From assembly GCF_039542035.1 (NCBI RefSeq), contig NZ_BAABHJ010000040.1, positions 434,001 to 498,000 on the forward strand: a stretch of DNA of 64,000 bases. The letters run 5' to 3'. This stretch comes from Actinoallomurus liliacearum. Lineage in GTDB: Bacteria > Actinomycetota > Actinomycetes > Streptosporangiales > Streptosporangiaceae. The notes beneath the pieces were generated by a model. The model worked only from the letters and a program-made list of their open reading frames with translations. It ran no database searches and had not been told where the DNA came from. The translations under genes and the position numbers were made by a program. Shown one piece after another: positions 8,693 to 17,503 of the stretch. Position 1 is the stretch's first letter. Every line of letters starts with the position of its first letter.

Positions 8693-9529
8693 TCAGGGCA
8701 GGAAGATGGCGTACTCCGCGATCTCCGGCAGGAGGTCGGGGTGCAGATCGGCCGTTGCCGCGAGCTCCTCAGCGGAGGAGAAGCCGCCGACGTGCTCGCG
8801 GACGGCCGCGATGTGCTCGGCGAGCTCCGGCGTCACCCCGGAGAACAGGGTCAACGCCTGCGCGGGCACGTGGTTGACGTCGATCAGCCCGCCGTCGTCG
8901 TACTGGCGGGGCAGGTCCGGGCGGCCGATCCGCAGCTCACGGGCGAGGACGACATCGGCCGCGGCCTGGTCCCGGGCCTTGCGCCGGAGGTCGCGCCGCT
9001 GGTTGGCGGCGGCGACGGCCTGGGCGTTGACGTTGCCGGGCGGCGGCCCGGGAGGAATGGGCATCGGCGGGCCGAGCGGGGTCACCGGACGGCCGTTGTA
9101 GAGCAGGACGCCGTACGGGTCGACCGTGATCGTGAGGCGTTTCTCGTTCCCGGTGAGGGCGAGGATGATCCAGACGGGCAGCCACAGCCCGCACAGGAAG
9201 ATCGTGATGAGCAGGTGTACAACGTGGTTGACCTGGCCGCCGCTGGACATCACCGCCTGGGTGTCGGACTGCGCCTGCACGCGCCATCCCATGGCCGCCT
9301 GACGCATGATCGCGTTGTGCAGGATGGCGCGGAGCTGGTCGGGGGGAAGCGTCGGCCGCATCGGCGGCGGTGCCCCGGGCGGTCCGAGCGGCGGTGGCGG
9401 GCCGGGCAGTCCGAGCGGCGGGGGCGGTACCGACGGCGGCGGCGGTGCCGGCGGCCACGATGTGGAGTCCGACGGCCCCGACGGGGGCTCGGGCGGACCC
9501 GGTGGCGGTCCTGGCGGGAACGCGTTCAA
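8693..9529 (-). CDS. Proline-rich membrane protein with C-terminal helix-hairpin-helix domain
   Basis: 278 aa. Residues 1-60 are almost pure Pro/Gly/Ser. A conserved segment (DQLRAILHNAIMRQAAMGWR) and two close hydrophobic helices (HLLITIFLCGLWLPVWIILAL) follow. The last 80 residues hold a ComEA-like helix-hairpin-helix: LIDVNHVPAQALTLFSGVTP, then LAEHIAAVREHVGGFSSAEE. Such HhH units bind DNA non-specifically or mediate protein contacts. The start is TTG 9529, behind an AGGGGGAG box eight bases away. No ATG/GTG option exists before the conserved part. Function unknown. Confidence 0.75.
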   Translation of the reverse strand: MNAFPPGPPPGPPEPPSGPSDSTSWPPAPPPPSVPPPPLGLPGPPPPLGPPGAPPPMRPTLPPDQLRAILHNAIMRQAAMGWRVQAQSDTQAVMSSGGQVNHVVHLLITIFLCGLWLPVWIILALTGNEKRLTITVDPYGVLLYNGRPVTPLGPPMPIPPGPPPGNVNAQAVAAANQRRDLRRKARDQAAADVVLARELRIGRPDLPRQYDDGGLIDVNHVPAQALTLFSGVTPELAEHIAAVREHVGGFSSAEELAATADLHPDLLPEIAEYAIFLP

Positions 9530-9635
9530 GATCTCCCCCTGTAAGCGGTTCGGTGTGCCGTACCTACATCGACCGGTCCGGCGGATCGCGCGGCGACTCC
9601 CCTCGGCTTCGTACGACCCCCTTCCCCGCCCGGTA

Positions 9636-11168
9636 TCAACGAACGGACCGGCTCTCGTGCTCCCAGTACGGCCGGCGAAGATCGCGCTTGAGCACCTTGC
9701 CGGTCGGGTTGCGCGGGATGGCGTCCGTCCACTCCACCGAGGTCGGGCACTTGAAGTGGGCCAGCCTGGCCCGGCAGTGGTCGATCAGCTCGCGGTCGCC
9801 GACCTCGCCCTCGCGGACGACGATCGCCTTCGGCGTCTCGCCCCACTTGGCGTCCGGCACGCCGATGACGGCGCAGTCGGCCACGGCCGGATGGCTCATC
9901 AGGACGTTCTCCACCTCGGCGGGGTAGATGTTCTCCCCGCCCGAGATGATCATGTCCTTCACGCGGTCGTGGATGTAGAGGTAACCGTCCTCGTCGAGGT
10001 AGCCGGCGTCACCGGTGCGCAGCCAGCCGCCGGGAAGCGTGGCGTCCCTGGTGGCCTGGTCGAGCGACCAGTACCCCGACATGTTCTGGGCGGACCGGCA
10101 GACGATCTCGCCGACCTGCCCGGCCGGCACGGGCTCGGAGGTCGCCGGGTCGATGATCTTCAGCTCGGTGCCGGGGTTCGCGACGCCGGCGCTGCGCAGC
10201 CGGCCGCCGTCGGGAACGTGATCCGCCGGGGGCAGGTGCGTGATCGCCCCCGTCGTCTCCGTCAGGCCGTACACCTGCATGAACTCGCAGTCGGGCAGCA
10301 TCCGCATCGCGCCGTGCAGCACCTCGTCGCTGATCGGCGAGGCACCGTAGATCAGCAGGCGCAGGCTGGTCAGGTCCGCGTCGCGCACCTGCGGGATCTG
10401 CTGCATGAACAGCATGATCACCGGTACGAGGAAGATGTGGGTGACCCGGTGCGCCTCGATGCCCCGCGCGATCCCCACCGGGTCGGGCTCCCGGACGAGC
10501 ACGCAGGGGATGCCGTCGTACACCGCGATGACGGCGAGGATGCAGCCGGCGATGTGGTACATCGGCATCGCGACCATCAGCACGCTTTCGGAGCGGAGGT
10601 CCCAGAGCGCCTCGGTCATCGGCACCGCGGTCAGGAAGTTCTCGTGCGTCAGCACGACCCCTTTCGGGCGACCCGTGGTGCCCGAGGAGTACGGCTGGAC
10701 GAAGACCTGACCGGGCTCGTCCACGCGCTTGGCGTCCCGGTCGGTCCACGCGTCGTAGTCCACGTGGCGGTGACCGGTGCCGCCGACGACGATCAGGTGT
10801 TCGGTGTGCTCGAGGCGATCCGCGACGGCGTCCAGCACCGGCAGGAACTCCTGCCCCACGACGAGCACCGGCGCCTTCGCGTCGTCCACGATGTAGGCGA
10901 CCTCGTCGGCGGCCAGCCGGTAGTTGATCGGGACCTGCACGGCGCCGATCCGTGCCGCGCCGAACAGCAGCTCGACGTAGGCCAGGGAGTTCTTGTCGAG
11001 CACGGCGACCCGGTCGCCCGGCCGTACTCCGGAGACCCGCAGGGCCGCCGCGACCTGGTCCACCCGGCGGTCGAACTCCGCGTACGTGACGCGGAGGCCG
11101 CCGTAGAGAAAGGCGGTCGCGTCCGGCTTCTCGGCCGCGCGGTTCCGCAGGATGCCCGTCAGGTCCAT
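9636..11168 (-). CDS. Acyl-CoA synthetase (AMP-forming), long-chain type
   Basis: 510 aa from ATG 11168. Adenylate-forming enzyme: P-loop YSSGTTGRPKGV, A5 motif YGLTETTG, A7 GWLRTGDAGY, the hinge RVKDMIISGGENI, and the catalytic lysine in PTGKVLKRDL near the C-terminus. It activates a carboxylic acid with ATP and CoA. The chain length preference cannot be read, but the layout resembles FadD-type long-chain enzymes. It is separated from the HhH gene by 106 bp and may be monocistronic. A second, related enzyme is encoded at 48397-50013. Confidence 0.9.
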   Translation of the reverse strand: MDLTGILRNRAAEKPDATAFLYGGLRVTYAEFDRRVDQVAAALRVSGVRPGDRVAVLDKNSLAYVELLFGAARIGAVQVPINYRLAADEVAYIVDDAKAPVLVVGQEFLPVLDAVADRLEHTEHLIVVGGTGHRHVDYDAWTDRDAKRVDEPGQVFVQPYSSGTTGRPKGVVLTHENFLTAVPMTEALWDLRSESVLMVAMPMYHIAGCILAVIAVYDGIPCVLVREPDPVGIARGIEAHRVTHIFLVPVIMLFMQQIPQVRDADLTSLRLLIYGASPISDEVLHGAMRMLPDCEFMQVYGLTETTGAITHLPPADHVPDGGRLRSAGVANPGTELKIIDPATSEPVPAGQVGEIVCRSAQNMSGYWSLDQATRDATLPGGWLRTGDAGYLDEDGYLYIHDRVKDMIISGGENIYPAEVENVLMSHPAVADCAVIGVPDAKWGETPKAIVVREGEVGDRELIDHCRARLAHFKCPTSVEWTDAIPRNPTGKVLKRDLRRPYWEHESRSVR

Positions 11169-11213
11169 GCGCGAATCATCCGCGCCCGCCGTGCGGAGGC
11201 ACAAGACCCGCTG

Positions 11214-11381
11214 TCAGCTCTTCGACAATTTGCTGATCACCGTGACGATGATGGCGCCGGCGACGGCCAGCAGGCCGAGCCAGATCAGGAACTTCAATGC
11301 GGCGACGAGCATTCCGAGGACCGTGAAGAACAGCCAGATCGCCAGCAGGATCCCGATGATGGTGAGAATCGTCCGCCCCAT
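11214..11381 (-). CDS. 55-aa hydrophobic membrane protein
   Basis: A small gene reading MGRTILTIIGILLAIWLFFT, then a second hydrophobic stretch (LKFLIWLGLLAVAGAIIVTV), ending ISKLSKS. Two membrane helices with a short turn and a basic C-terminus. Proteins of this size and pattern are common in actinobacteria; their role is unknown. It lies 45 bp upstream of the acyl-CoA synthetase on the same strand and may share its transcript. No strong ribosome-binding site is visible. Confidence 0.65.
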   Translation of the reverse strand: MGRTILTIIGILLAIWLFFTVLGMLVAALKFLIWLGLLAVAGAIIVTVISKLSKS

Positions 11382-11828
11382 GGAAGCGAGCGTACGCGTT
11401 CAGGTCGTGGTCACGGGGCATACCAGGCCGATCCCGGTCACGATCTCGTATCTCCCCTGGCCCCCTGCCTTCGTCCACCGTCCGCCGCCACCCTGTGCAC
11501 AACCGGTGGACAACTCGTGGACAACGGTGCGGCGCGGCCGGGCGGCGTGCGCGTGCGGGCCCGTGCCTGCCTGGTCAACGCGCTTGTCCCCCTGCTGTGC
11601 ATCCTGTGGACGACGGAACCCACACCCTGTGGATAACCGCGGCCCCGTCGGGTCCCGGCGTCCTGTCCGGTGTCGGCGGTCCCCAGGGCGTCCGTGGACG
11701 GCCGGTTCCATCGGCGGCCGGGATTCCCGGAAATCGCGCTCGATCGGCACCGCGATTCCTCGTGCGCGGAATTCCCGCGGACCGCAGCATCGGTTAACGG
11801 GAGCGGAACAATCGCCGCCAGGAATCGG
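11382..11828. other. 447-bp intergenic region
   Basis: No convincing gene on either strand. It holds the DnaA-box-like cluster annotated separately (11494-11636) and otherwise only GC-rich sequence without a codon-position pattern that fits one frame. Confidence 0.5.
11494..11636 (-). repeat. Cluster of five DnaA-box-like 9-mers
   Basis: Read on the minus strand: TTGTGCACA (11494-11502), TTGTCCACC (11505-11513), TTGTCCACG (11516-11524), TCGTCCACA (11605-11613) and TTATCCACA (11628-11636). The last is a perfect classical DnaA box; the others differ by one or two bases from TTGTCCACA, the actinobacterial form. All five share one orientation. No dnaA, dnaN or gyr genes are near, so this is not oriC; a DnaA-titration site is possible. 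Confidence 0.5.
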
Positions 11829-12305
11829 TCAGGACCCCGGAGTCCGGTCGACGGCGTCCTGAATGGCGCGGAAGGTCGGGCACGGCCAGCGCCACATGCA
11901 CGCCCGGCACCGGCACATCGGATTGCCGATGTCACTGGTGATCCCGCCCGCGTCGCGCGGCTGGTGCAGATCGATGAGGCGCAGGGTCATCTCGCAAAAG
12001 GTGATCACGTCGTCGCGGGCGGCGGCGAGAAAGACGATGTCCTCGCGGGCGAGTCTGGCCTTCACCGGAACGAATCCCTCGCGGTTGACCAGGCGGGAGA
12101 CGTACTGGGTCATGGAACGCCATGAACTGGACTTCTCGGATCTGGTGCGGATCGTCTCCAGACGTTCGCGGACACGGCGGTGTCCGAAATCGCCGGACAT
12201 GTGGGCGGTCATCGCGCGTCGTGTCACCATCCCAGCTTCTCGCATGGCGACGCGCCGGTGGATGGATTCGCGGACTTCGACGGCGATAATTGAGAAGATC
12301 TCCAT
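11829..12305 (-). CDS. Conserved actinobacterial hypothetical protein with C-terminal Cys motif
   Basis: 158 aa from ATG 12305 (MEIFSIIAVEVRESIHRRVA). Mostly helical and charged, soluble. The end reads GNPMCRCRACMWRWPCPTFR, a CxCxxC...PCPT signature seen at the C-termini of many small actinobacterial regulatory or scaffold proteins. It could bind a metal or act as a redox handle. It is divergent from the STAS gene with 156 bp between them. A longer frame from 12398 would need 31 atypical residues. Function unknown. Confidence 0.6.
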   Translation of the reverse strand: MEIFSIIAVEVRESIHRRVAMREAGMVTRRAMTAHMSGDFGHRRVRERLETIRTRSEKSSSWRSMTQYVSRLVNREGFVPVKARLAREDIVFLAAARDDVITFCEMTLRLIDLHQPRDAGGITSDIGNPMCRCRACMWRWPCPTFRAIQDAVDRTPGS

Positions 12306-12448
12306 GTCGCCGCGCCAGGGCCAGAATTGACGGACATTTCCCGCATAAGGTGCAGAAGTCGCGGGCCTGTTGGCAAAGTGCCGCCCATAGCCCGGCAATG
12401 TGCAGGACCTAATCCCGTTCGGCTCTGGTTCACCCGCTCCCAGGGCGC

Positions 12449-12454
12449 TAGTGT
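12449..12454 (+). promoter_or_regulatory. -10 element of the STAS gene, leaderless type
   Basis: TAGTGT, seven bases before GTG 12462, without a ribosome-binding site between. Confidence 0.55.
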
Positions 12455-12461
12455 GCGGCTC

Positions 12462-12797
12462 GTGGAGCTAAAGGTCTCGACCGCATCTCAGGGGGGACAC
12501 GCCGTCGTATTCGTCTACGGCGAGGTCGATCTCTATACGGCACCCAGATTGCAAGCCGAGCTGGCCTCGCTCGTACGCGACGGAGCCGGCCGGGTCGTGG
12601 TGGATCTGAGCGGGGTCGAGTTCTGTGACTCGACTGGGATGAACGTCCTGCTCTCGGCCATGAAACGACTCCGTGAACACGGCGGCACACTGGAGCTGGC
12701 GTCGCCGCGTCCGGCGGTGCGCCGCATCCTCCAGGTCACGGGCCTCGACACGGTCTTCTCCGTGCACGATGCCCTACCGGCCCTGGAAGGCACCTGA
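12462..12797 (+). CDS. STAS-domain anti-sigma factor antagonist
   Basis: 111 aa, a single STAS domain. The conserved strand-loop VVVDLSGVEFCDSTGMNVLL carries the Ser that is phosphorylated in SpoIIAA/RsbV/BldG proteins (in DSTG). The unphosphorylated form would bind an RsbW-like ATPase and free a sigma factor. GTG 12462 is chosen because TAGTGT lies exactly seven bases upstream; GTG 12453 falls inside that hexamer. It may lead a short unit with the glycosyltransferase 20 bp downstream, although that gene has its own -10 element. A candidate kinase partner is at 3223-3678. Confidence 0.9.
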   Translation: MELKVSTASQGGHAVVFVYGEVDLYTAPRLQAELASLVRDGAGRVVVDLSGVEFCDSTGMNVLLSAMKRLREHGGTLELASPRPAVRRILQVTGLDTVFSVHDALPALEGT

Positions 12798-12804
12798 CCA
12801 CCAC

Positions 12805-12810
12805 TACCAT
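12805..12810 (+). promoter_or_regulatory. -10 element of the GT2 gene, leaderless type
   Basis: TACCAT seven bases before ATG 12818, in the 20-bp gap after the STAS gene. Confidence 0.5.
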
Positions 12811-12817
12811 CGCCTTC

Positions 12818-13546
12818 ATGCAGGCGGACACGGCCGTCATCATCGCGGCCAAGGATGAACAGGACAGGATCGCCGCGACGGTGGAGGCGGCGGCGTCGTT
12901 GCCGGGCGTGGACCTCGTCGTCGTCGTCGACGACGGGTCCGCCGACGCGACGGGGCGGCTGGCCGAGGGCGCGGGCGCGAAGGTCGTACGACACTCGCGC
13001 AACCGCGGCAAAGGCGCGGCGATGGAGACGGGTGCCGCCGCCGTCCGGTTGCTGGACGGCGACGTGCCCCGCCATCTGCTGTTCCTCGACGCGGACCTCG
13101 GCGACACCGCCCGGCAGGCGGGGCCGCTGATCGAGCCGGTCCGGGCGGGCACGGCCGCGATGACGATCGCCGCGTTCAGCGATCGGGTCAAGCTCGGCGG
13201 CCATGGCTTCGTCGTCCGCCTGTCCCGGGACGGCATCCAGCGGCTCACCGGCTGGACGGCGACGCAACCGCTGAACGGCCAGCGCTGCCTCACCCGCCAG
13301 GCGTTCGAGGCCGCCCTGCCGCTCGCGCCCGGCTTCGGGGTCGAGACCGGCCTCACGGTCGACCTGCTGCGCCAGGGTTTCAAGGTGACCGAGGTGGAGG
13401 TGCCCCTCGCGCACCGTGCCACCGGCACCGACTGGCGGGCCCAGATCCACCGCGCGCGGCAGTTCCGGGACGTCGGGCGAGCGCTCGCCGCCCGGGAGCC
13501 CGCCGTGGCGCGGCAACTGGCCCGGCTGCGTCGTGACCCGCGCTGA
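12818..13546 (+). CDS. Glycosyltransferase family 2
   Basis: 242 aa, GT-A fold. The N-terminal VIIAAKDEQDRI and VVVDDGSADAT bind the nucleotide sugar, and LLFLDADLGD holds the metal-binding acidic pair. The middle ATQPLNGQRCLTRQAF resembles the acceptor loop of polyprenyl-phosphate glycosyltransferases and of glucosyl-3-phosphoglycerate synthase-like enzymes. No membrane helix follows, so it acts at the cytoplasmic face or in the cytosol. Its end overlaps the next gene by 14 bp. Together with the polytopic transferases downstream it suggests assembly of an envelope polysaccharide or glycolipid; the sugar is unknown. Confidence 0.85.
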   Translation: MQADTAVIIAAKDEQDRIAATVEAAASLPGVDLVVVVDDGSADATGRLAEGAGAKVVRHSRNRGKGAAMETGAAAVRLLDGDVPRHLLFLDADLGDTARQAGPLIEPVRAGTAAMTIAAFSDRVKLGGHGFVVRLSRDGIQRLTGWTATQPLNGQRCLTRQAFEAALPLAPGFGVETGLTVDLLRQGFKVTEVEVPLAHRATGTDWRAQIHRARQFRDVGRALAAREPAVARQLARLRRDPR

Positions 13547-15134
13547 CCGACTGGGCTTCGCGGGGCTGACCGCCGGCGCGCTCGGCCTGGGCTGCTTCCT
13601 GGCCGTCGCGCTGCTCGGACCCTCGGTGATGGAGCCCGTCCTGCCCGGATCGGCCGGACAGCCGCCGTACTCCCTCACCGTGCGTCCCTCGGCGCACCTG
13701 GTCCTCGCGCTCACCGCGGCCGGCGTCGGACTGTCGGCGCTCGGCCTCGGAGCGTGCCTCTACGCGTCCCGGCGCGGCTGGTGGATCCGGCCGCGGATCC
13801 TGCTGATCGCGGGTGCGGTCGCGGCGGTCGCGTTCATGCTCATGCCGCCCATCGGCTCGGCCGACCACCTCAACTACGCCGCGTACGGCCGCATGGCGGT
13901 CACCGGCAACGACCCGTACGCCACGGCGGCGCGCGACCTGCCCGCGGATCCGGTGATCGGCGTGGTGCAGGACTGGCGGAACGCCCCCACCCTGTACGGA
14001 CCGATCGCGACGGCGCAGCAGACCCTCGCCTCGCTGATCGGCGGGGACTCCGCCCGGCTCACCGTCTTCGTGATGTCAGTGACCGAGGTGCTGGCCTTCC
14101 TGGCCGTCGGCCTGCTGCTGTCACACGCCGCCCGCGGCGACCGCGACCGCCGGCTGCGCGCCGCGCTGCTGTGGTCGGCCAACCCGCTCATCCTGTACGC
14201 GGTCGTCGGCGGGGCGCACAACGACGTCCTCGCGCTCGCCTTCGCGGTCGCCGGGCTCGTGGTGTTCGCGCTGCCCGACCCGCCGTGGTCGAGTCGGCAG
14301 GACGCCCGGACGCTCGGCCGCTGCGCCGCCGCCGGGATCCTCATCGGCGCCGGGGCGGCCGTGAAGCTCAACGTGGCGATCGTCGGCGCCGGACCGGCCT
14401 GGATCCTGCTGCGCGAGTGGTGGGAGGCCCGCCGTGCCACCGGCGCCGCGCGACCGGCCGTGCGGCCGGGCGCCCGTGCGGCGGCCGTCCGGCTCCTGGC
14501 GCTGCCCGGCGCGGCGCTCGCCGTCACCGGCCTGGCGTACCTCATGGCCGGGCCGCACGCGTTCGACCAGCTCGACCGGGCGTCCAAGTCGGTCGCGCTG
14601 GCCACCCCCTGGCACCTGTTCGCCGGGACGAACGGCGGACTCCTGCTGACGCTGCCGCGCTCGGCCGTGCAGGACTCCGCCATCCTCCTGACCGCCGTCC
14701 TGGCCGCCCTGCTCCTGCGCGCCGCGCCCCGGCCGCGCGTACGGGACGTCCGCGTCGCCGCCGATCCGGCCGGCGAGGACGCCCTGCGGATCAGCGCCGT
14801 GCTGGCGATCGCCTGGCTGTTCGCCGCGCCGTACGCCCTGCCCTGGTACGACGGCCTCGGCTGGGCGACGCTGGCGCTCGTGCCCTGGTCACGGCTGGAC
14901 GGGTTGCTCCTGGCCCGTACGAGCCTGCTGGCCCTGGCCTACCTGCCGGCCCGCGACCCGCGGCTCGCCGGCCTCCCGCGCTCCCTCGACTGGCTGATCA
15001 CCGACGTGCGCTCGCGGGTCACCCCGTGCTTGCTGACGGCTCTTCTGATCGCTCTGGTCGTGGTGGCGCTTCGGGCCCGGCGAGTTCCAGCGCCCGTACG
15101 CTCGCCGCGAGCGCCAGCGGAACCGCGACCGTGA
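13533..15134 (+). CDS. Polytopic glycosyltransferase (MptB/GT-C type)
   Basis: 533 aa from GTG 13533, overlapping the GT2 gene. About a dozen hydrophobic helices. The early loop ADHLNYAAYGRMAVTGNDPY resembles that of polyprenol-phosphomannose-dependent GT-C enzymes such as MptB, where acidic residues serve catalysis. Sugar donors would be lipid-linked and transfer would happen outside the membrane. The last 116 bp overlap the end of the convergent gene at 15019-17322, so both C-termini share DNA. The short basic C-terminal tail (ALRARRVPAPVRSPRAPAEP) is encoded there and may be dispensable. Confidence 0.8.
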   Translation: MTRADRLGFAGLTAGALGLGCFLAVALLGPSVMEPVLPGSAGQPPYSLTVRPSAHLVLALTAAGVGLSALGLGACLYASRRGWWIRPRILLIAGAVAAVAFMLMPPIGSADHLNYAAYGRMAVTGNDPYATAARDLPADPVIGVVQDWRNAPTLYGPIATAQQTLASLIGGDSARLTVFVMSVTEVLAFLAVGLLLSHAARGDRDRRLRAALLWSANPLILYAVVGGAHNDVLALAFAVAGLVVFALPDPPWSSRQDARTLGRCAAAGILIGAGAAVKLNVAIVGAGPAWILLREWWEARRATGAARPAVRPGARAAAVRLLALPGAALAVTGLAYLMAGPHAFDQLDRASKSVALATPWHLFAGTNGGLLLTLPRSAVQDSAILLTAVLAALLLRAAPRPRVRDVRVAADPAGEDALRISAVLAIAWLFAAPYALPWYDGLGWATLALVPWSRLDGLLLARTSLLALAYLPARDPRLAGLPRSLDWLITDVRSRVTPCLLTALLIALVVVALRARRVPAPVRSPRAPAEPRP

Positions 15135-17322
15135 ACGCCATCGCGGGGATCGCCACGCCGGAGTCGTTCACGAGCATGCCGACCACCGTCGTGACCAGCG
15201 CGGCGGCGAGCGTGGCCCGCAGTGCGGGGGCGCGCTCGTAGGCCATGTGCAGCGCGGCGGCGCGCCAGGTCAGCGGCCGCAGCAGGGCGAAGAACAGGAA
15301 CCCGACGCCCAGCACGATGATCACCGACAGCTTCCAGTTGCCGAACGTGCCGACCATGCCGAGGAACTTCCGGTAGACGACCTTGCCGGCGTCGCCGCTC
15401 GTCAGCTGGTTCCAGAACTCCCCGATGTGGGTCGGGTTCGCCCGCAGCGAGTCCAGGAACGAGATGCCCAGGATGAGCACGGCCCCGGCCGCGAGCACCG
15501 CGATCACCCGCGTGGGCCGGACCCGGCGTCCGGCGAGCATGAACGCGAACACGGTGAACCCGGGGATCACCGAGATGATGCCGCCGAAGTCCGCTCCCCA
15601 CATCGGCCCGCCGTCGATGAGGAGCGCGATCAGTCCGCCCGCGACGACGACGGCGAGCGGGAGGAGACGCCGGTCGCCTCGCCTGGCGATCAGCAGGCCC
15701 GCGAGCGCGCCGGTCGCGATGATCAACCCGGTGACCCACAGGGCGTACGTCGTGTTGCCGAAGCCGTAGAACCGGCCGGCGACGACCGGCGTGTAGCCGA
15801 GCATGCTGCAGTTCTGCAGGTGGTTCCCGGTCATCACGTCCATGCTCAGGAACAGCGCGGTCGCCCCGGCGACGACCGCGCCCGGCCCGGTCACGGACCG
15901 GCGCCACGGCCCGGCCACCGCGGCTGCGGTGATCACCACGACGCCGGCCAGGATCAGGAGCGCCAACGTCAGCGCGGGCTGCCCGCTCCGCCACCACGGG
16001 ACGGCGTTGGCCAGGAACGACGCCACCGGCAGCGCCCCGGCGGCCAGGGCCAGCACCTTGGTCGCCGCGAGCCGCCGGTCGCTCTTGCGGCGCAGCGCCA
16101 CCGTCGCGAACGCGTACAGGGCGAGCTGCGCCGCGATGAGGACCATGTAGAAGGGGAAGACGAAGCGGCTGTAGATCCGCGCGTGGGTGTCACGGTCCGC
16201 CATCGCGTGCACCACGCGGGACACGGACGCCGACTTCCGGCCGTCCGGCCGCCACGGCGAGCCCACCGCGTCCTTCGGCTGCGCGACGCCGAGCGTGTGC
16301 AGGATCGTCGACGTCACGTCGGTCAGCGTGACCAGGCCGACCGTGCGCGTGGAGTTCGCCGTCAGGTACCGCGGGGTGTAGCCCGGCCCGGTGGCCATGG
16401 CGACGTGCAGGCGTGAGCTGCCGGTGTTGTCCGACAGGCCGGCCAGCAGCACGGTCGTGCCGGCGGGCGTCGCCCGCAGGATCCGGCCGACCTGCGCGTC
16501 GGCGGCCGACGCCGCCGTCGCACGGTCCTTCGGCGTCACCCGGACCTGGTGGCCGTCCACGTCGACTCCGGCGTCGATGTAGGCCCGGACGACGTCGTCG
16601 ACGTCGGCCACCGTCAGCGCGCAGTGCGCCCACGCGTCGGCGGGCGTCTTGTCGACCGAGGGGAAGTACTGGTCCACGCGGCCGGTACGGTCCGCCGCGC
16701 CGACCGCCGCGCCGGGGCCGATCGCCAGCGTGCAGCCCTTGGCGCCGTGCACCGCGTCACCGAGGATGCCCAGCTTCGAGCCGTACTTGCTGTTCGCGTT
16801 GTCCTCGCGCATGCCGGGGAAGCCCGGAACGGTCGTGCCGGTCGGCGCGGGCGGCAGGCCGCAACTGCCGTGGCGCAACTGGGAGCGCTGCCCGGCCGAC
16901 ACCGTCAGCCAGCCGTCGATCGGGCAGGTGTGTCCGGCCACCGTCTTCACCGAGAGCGCGCCGACGGCGGCCTGGCCGGTCAGGTTCCAGAGGTTCGGGG
17001 TGCCGGTCCGGCGGATGTCGCTCCAGCGCAGCCCGGGAACGCCGATGAGCAGCACCCTCCCCCGGCCGTTCGCGGACGCGCCCGCGGTCTTCGAGGCCGG
17101 TCCGGTGGAGGTGGTCGGCGTGGGACTCGCGGTGCCCGGTGTCGGCGACGCGGCGGCCGTCGGGCCGGTGGTGGGGGGCGGACTCACGACCGGGCCGGTC
17201 GGGTCGGTCGGTGCGGCGGCCGCCACGCCCGGCAGCAGGCCCAGCGACACGGCCGTGAACACCACCAACGCGGCGACCGCCGTGCCCAAACGGTGACGTT
17301 CCGCCTTTCGTGGCCGTGCCAC
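15019..17322 (-). CDS. Large membrane protein with extracellular alkaline-phosphatase-like domain
   Basis: 767 aa from GTG 17322, behind a perfect GGAGGTGAT box. Residues 1-40 are a signal sequence or first helix (LGTAVAALVVFTAVSLGLLP). A Pro/Thr-rich linker follows, then about 330 extracellular residues beginning RVLLIGVPGLRWSDI with a phosphodiesterase/sulfatase-like look. The second half has about ten membrane helices, including MLGYTPVVAGRFYGFGNTTY. It lies between glycosyltransferase genes, so a role in transfer or trimming of an exported glycan or lipid is plausible; the reaction is unknown. The 3' end overlaps the convergent transferase gene. Confidence 0.75.
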   Translation of the reverse strand: MARPRKAERHRLGTAVAALVVFTAVSLGLLPGVAAAAPTDPTGPVVSPPPTTGPTAAASPTPGTASPTPTTSTGPASKTAGASANGRGRVLLIGVPGLRWSDIRRTGTPNLWNLTGQAAVGALSVKTVAGHTCPIDGWLTVSAGQRSQLRHGSCGLPPAPTGTTVPGFPGMREDNANSKYGSKLGILGDAVHGAKGCTLAIGPGAAVGAADRTGRVDQYFPSVDKTPADAWAHCALTVADVDDVVRAYIDAGVDVDGHQVRVTPKDRATAASAADAQVGRILRATPAGTTVLLAGLSDNTGSSRLHVAMATGPGYTPRYLTANSTRTVGLVTLTDVTSTILHTLGVAQPKDAVGSPWRPDGRKSASVSRVVHAMADRDTHARIYSRFVFPFYMVLIAAQLALYAFATVALRRKSDRRLAATKVLALAAGALPVASFLANAVPWWRSGQPALTLALLILAGVVVITAAAVAGPWRRSVTGPGAVVAGATALFLSMDVMTGNHLQNCSMLGYTPVVAGRFYGFGNTTYALWVTGLIIATGALAGLLIARRGDRRLLPLAVVVAGGLIALLIDGGPMWGADFGGIISVIPGFTVFAFMLAGRRVRPTRVIAVLAAGAVLILGISFLDSLRANPTHIGEFWNQLTSGDAGKVVYRKFLGMVGTFGNWKLSVIIVLGVGFLFFALLRPLTWRAAALHMAYERAPALRATLAAALVTTVVGMLVNDSGVAIPAMAFTVAVPLALAASVRALELAGPEAPPRPERSEEPSASTG

Positions 17323-17503
17323 GATCACCTCCGGAATCTTGGGACGTCCCCAGGCTAGTGCCGTGTCCACCATGCTCGCCGGGGTACGCCGCTTTGCGAT
17401 CTTCGCGTCCCGACCCGGCCGCCCCCCGGCCCCCGGTCGACGTGCCGCCGGGTCCCCGACCGGGTCGCTCCGAGCAGTATTCGACGTGGGACAGGATGGA
17501 CCC

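Noticed and set aside
9306..11636. 776-codon plus-strand frame
   Set aside because: Antisense to the acyl-CoA synthetase and the HhH gene; no motif.
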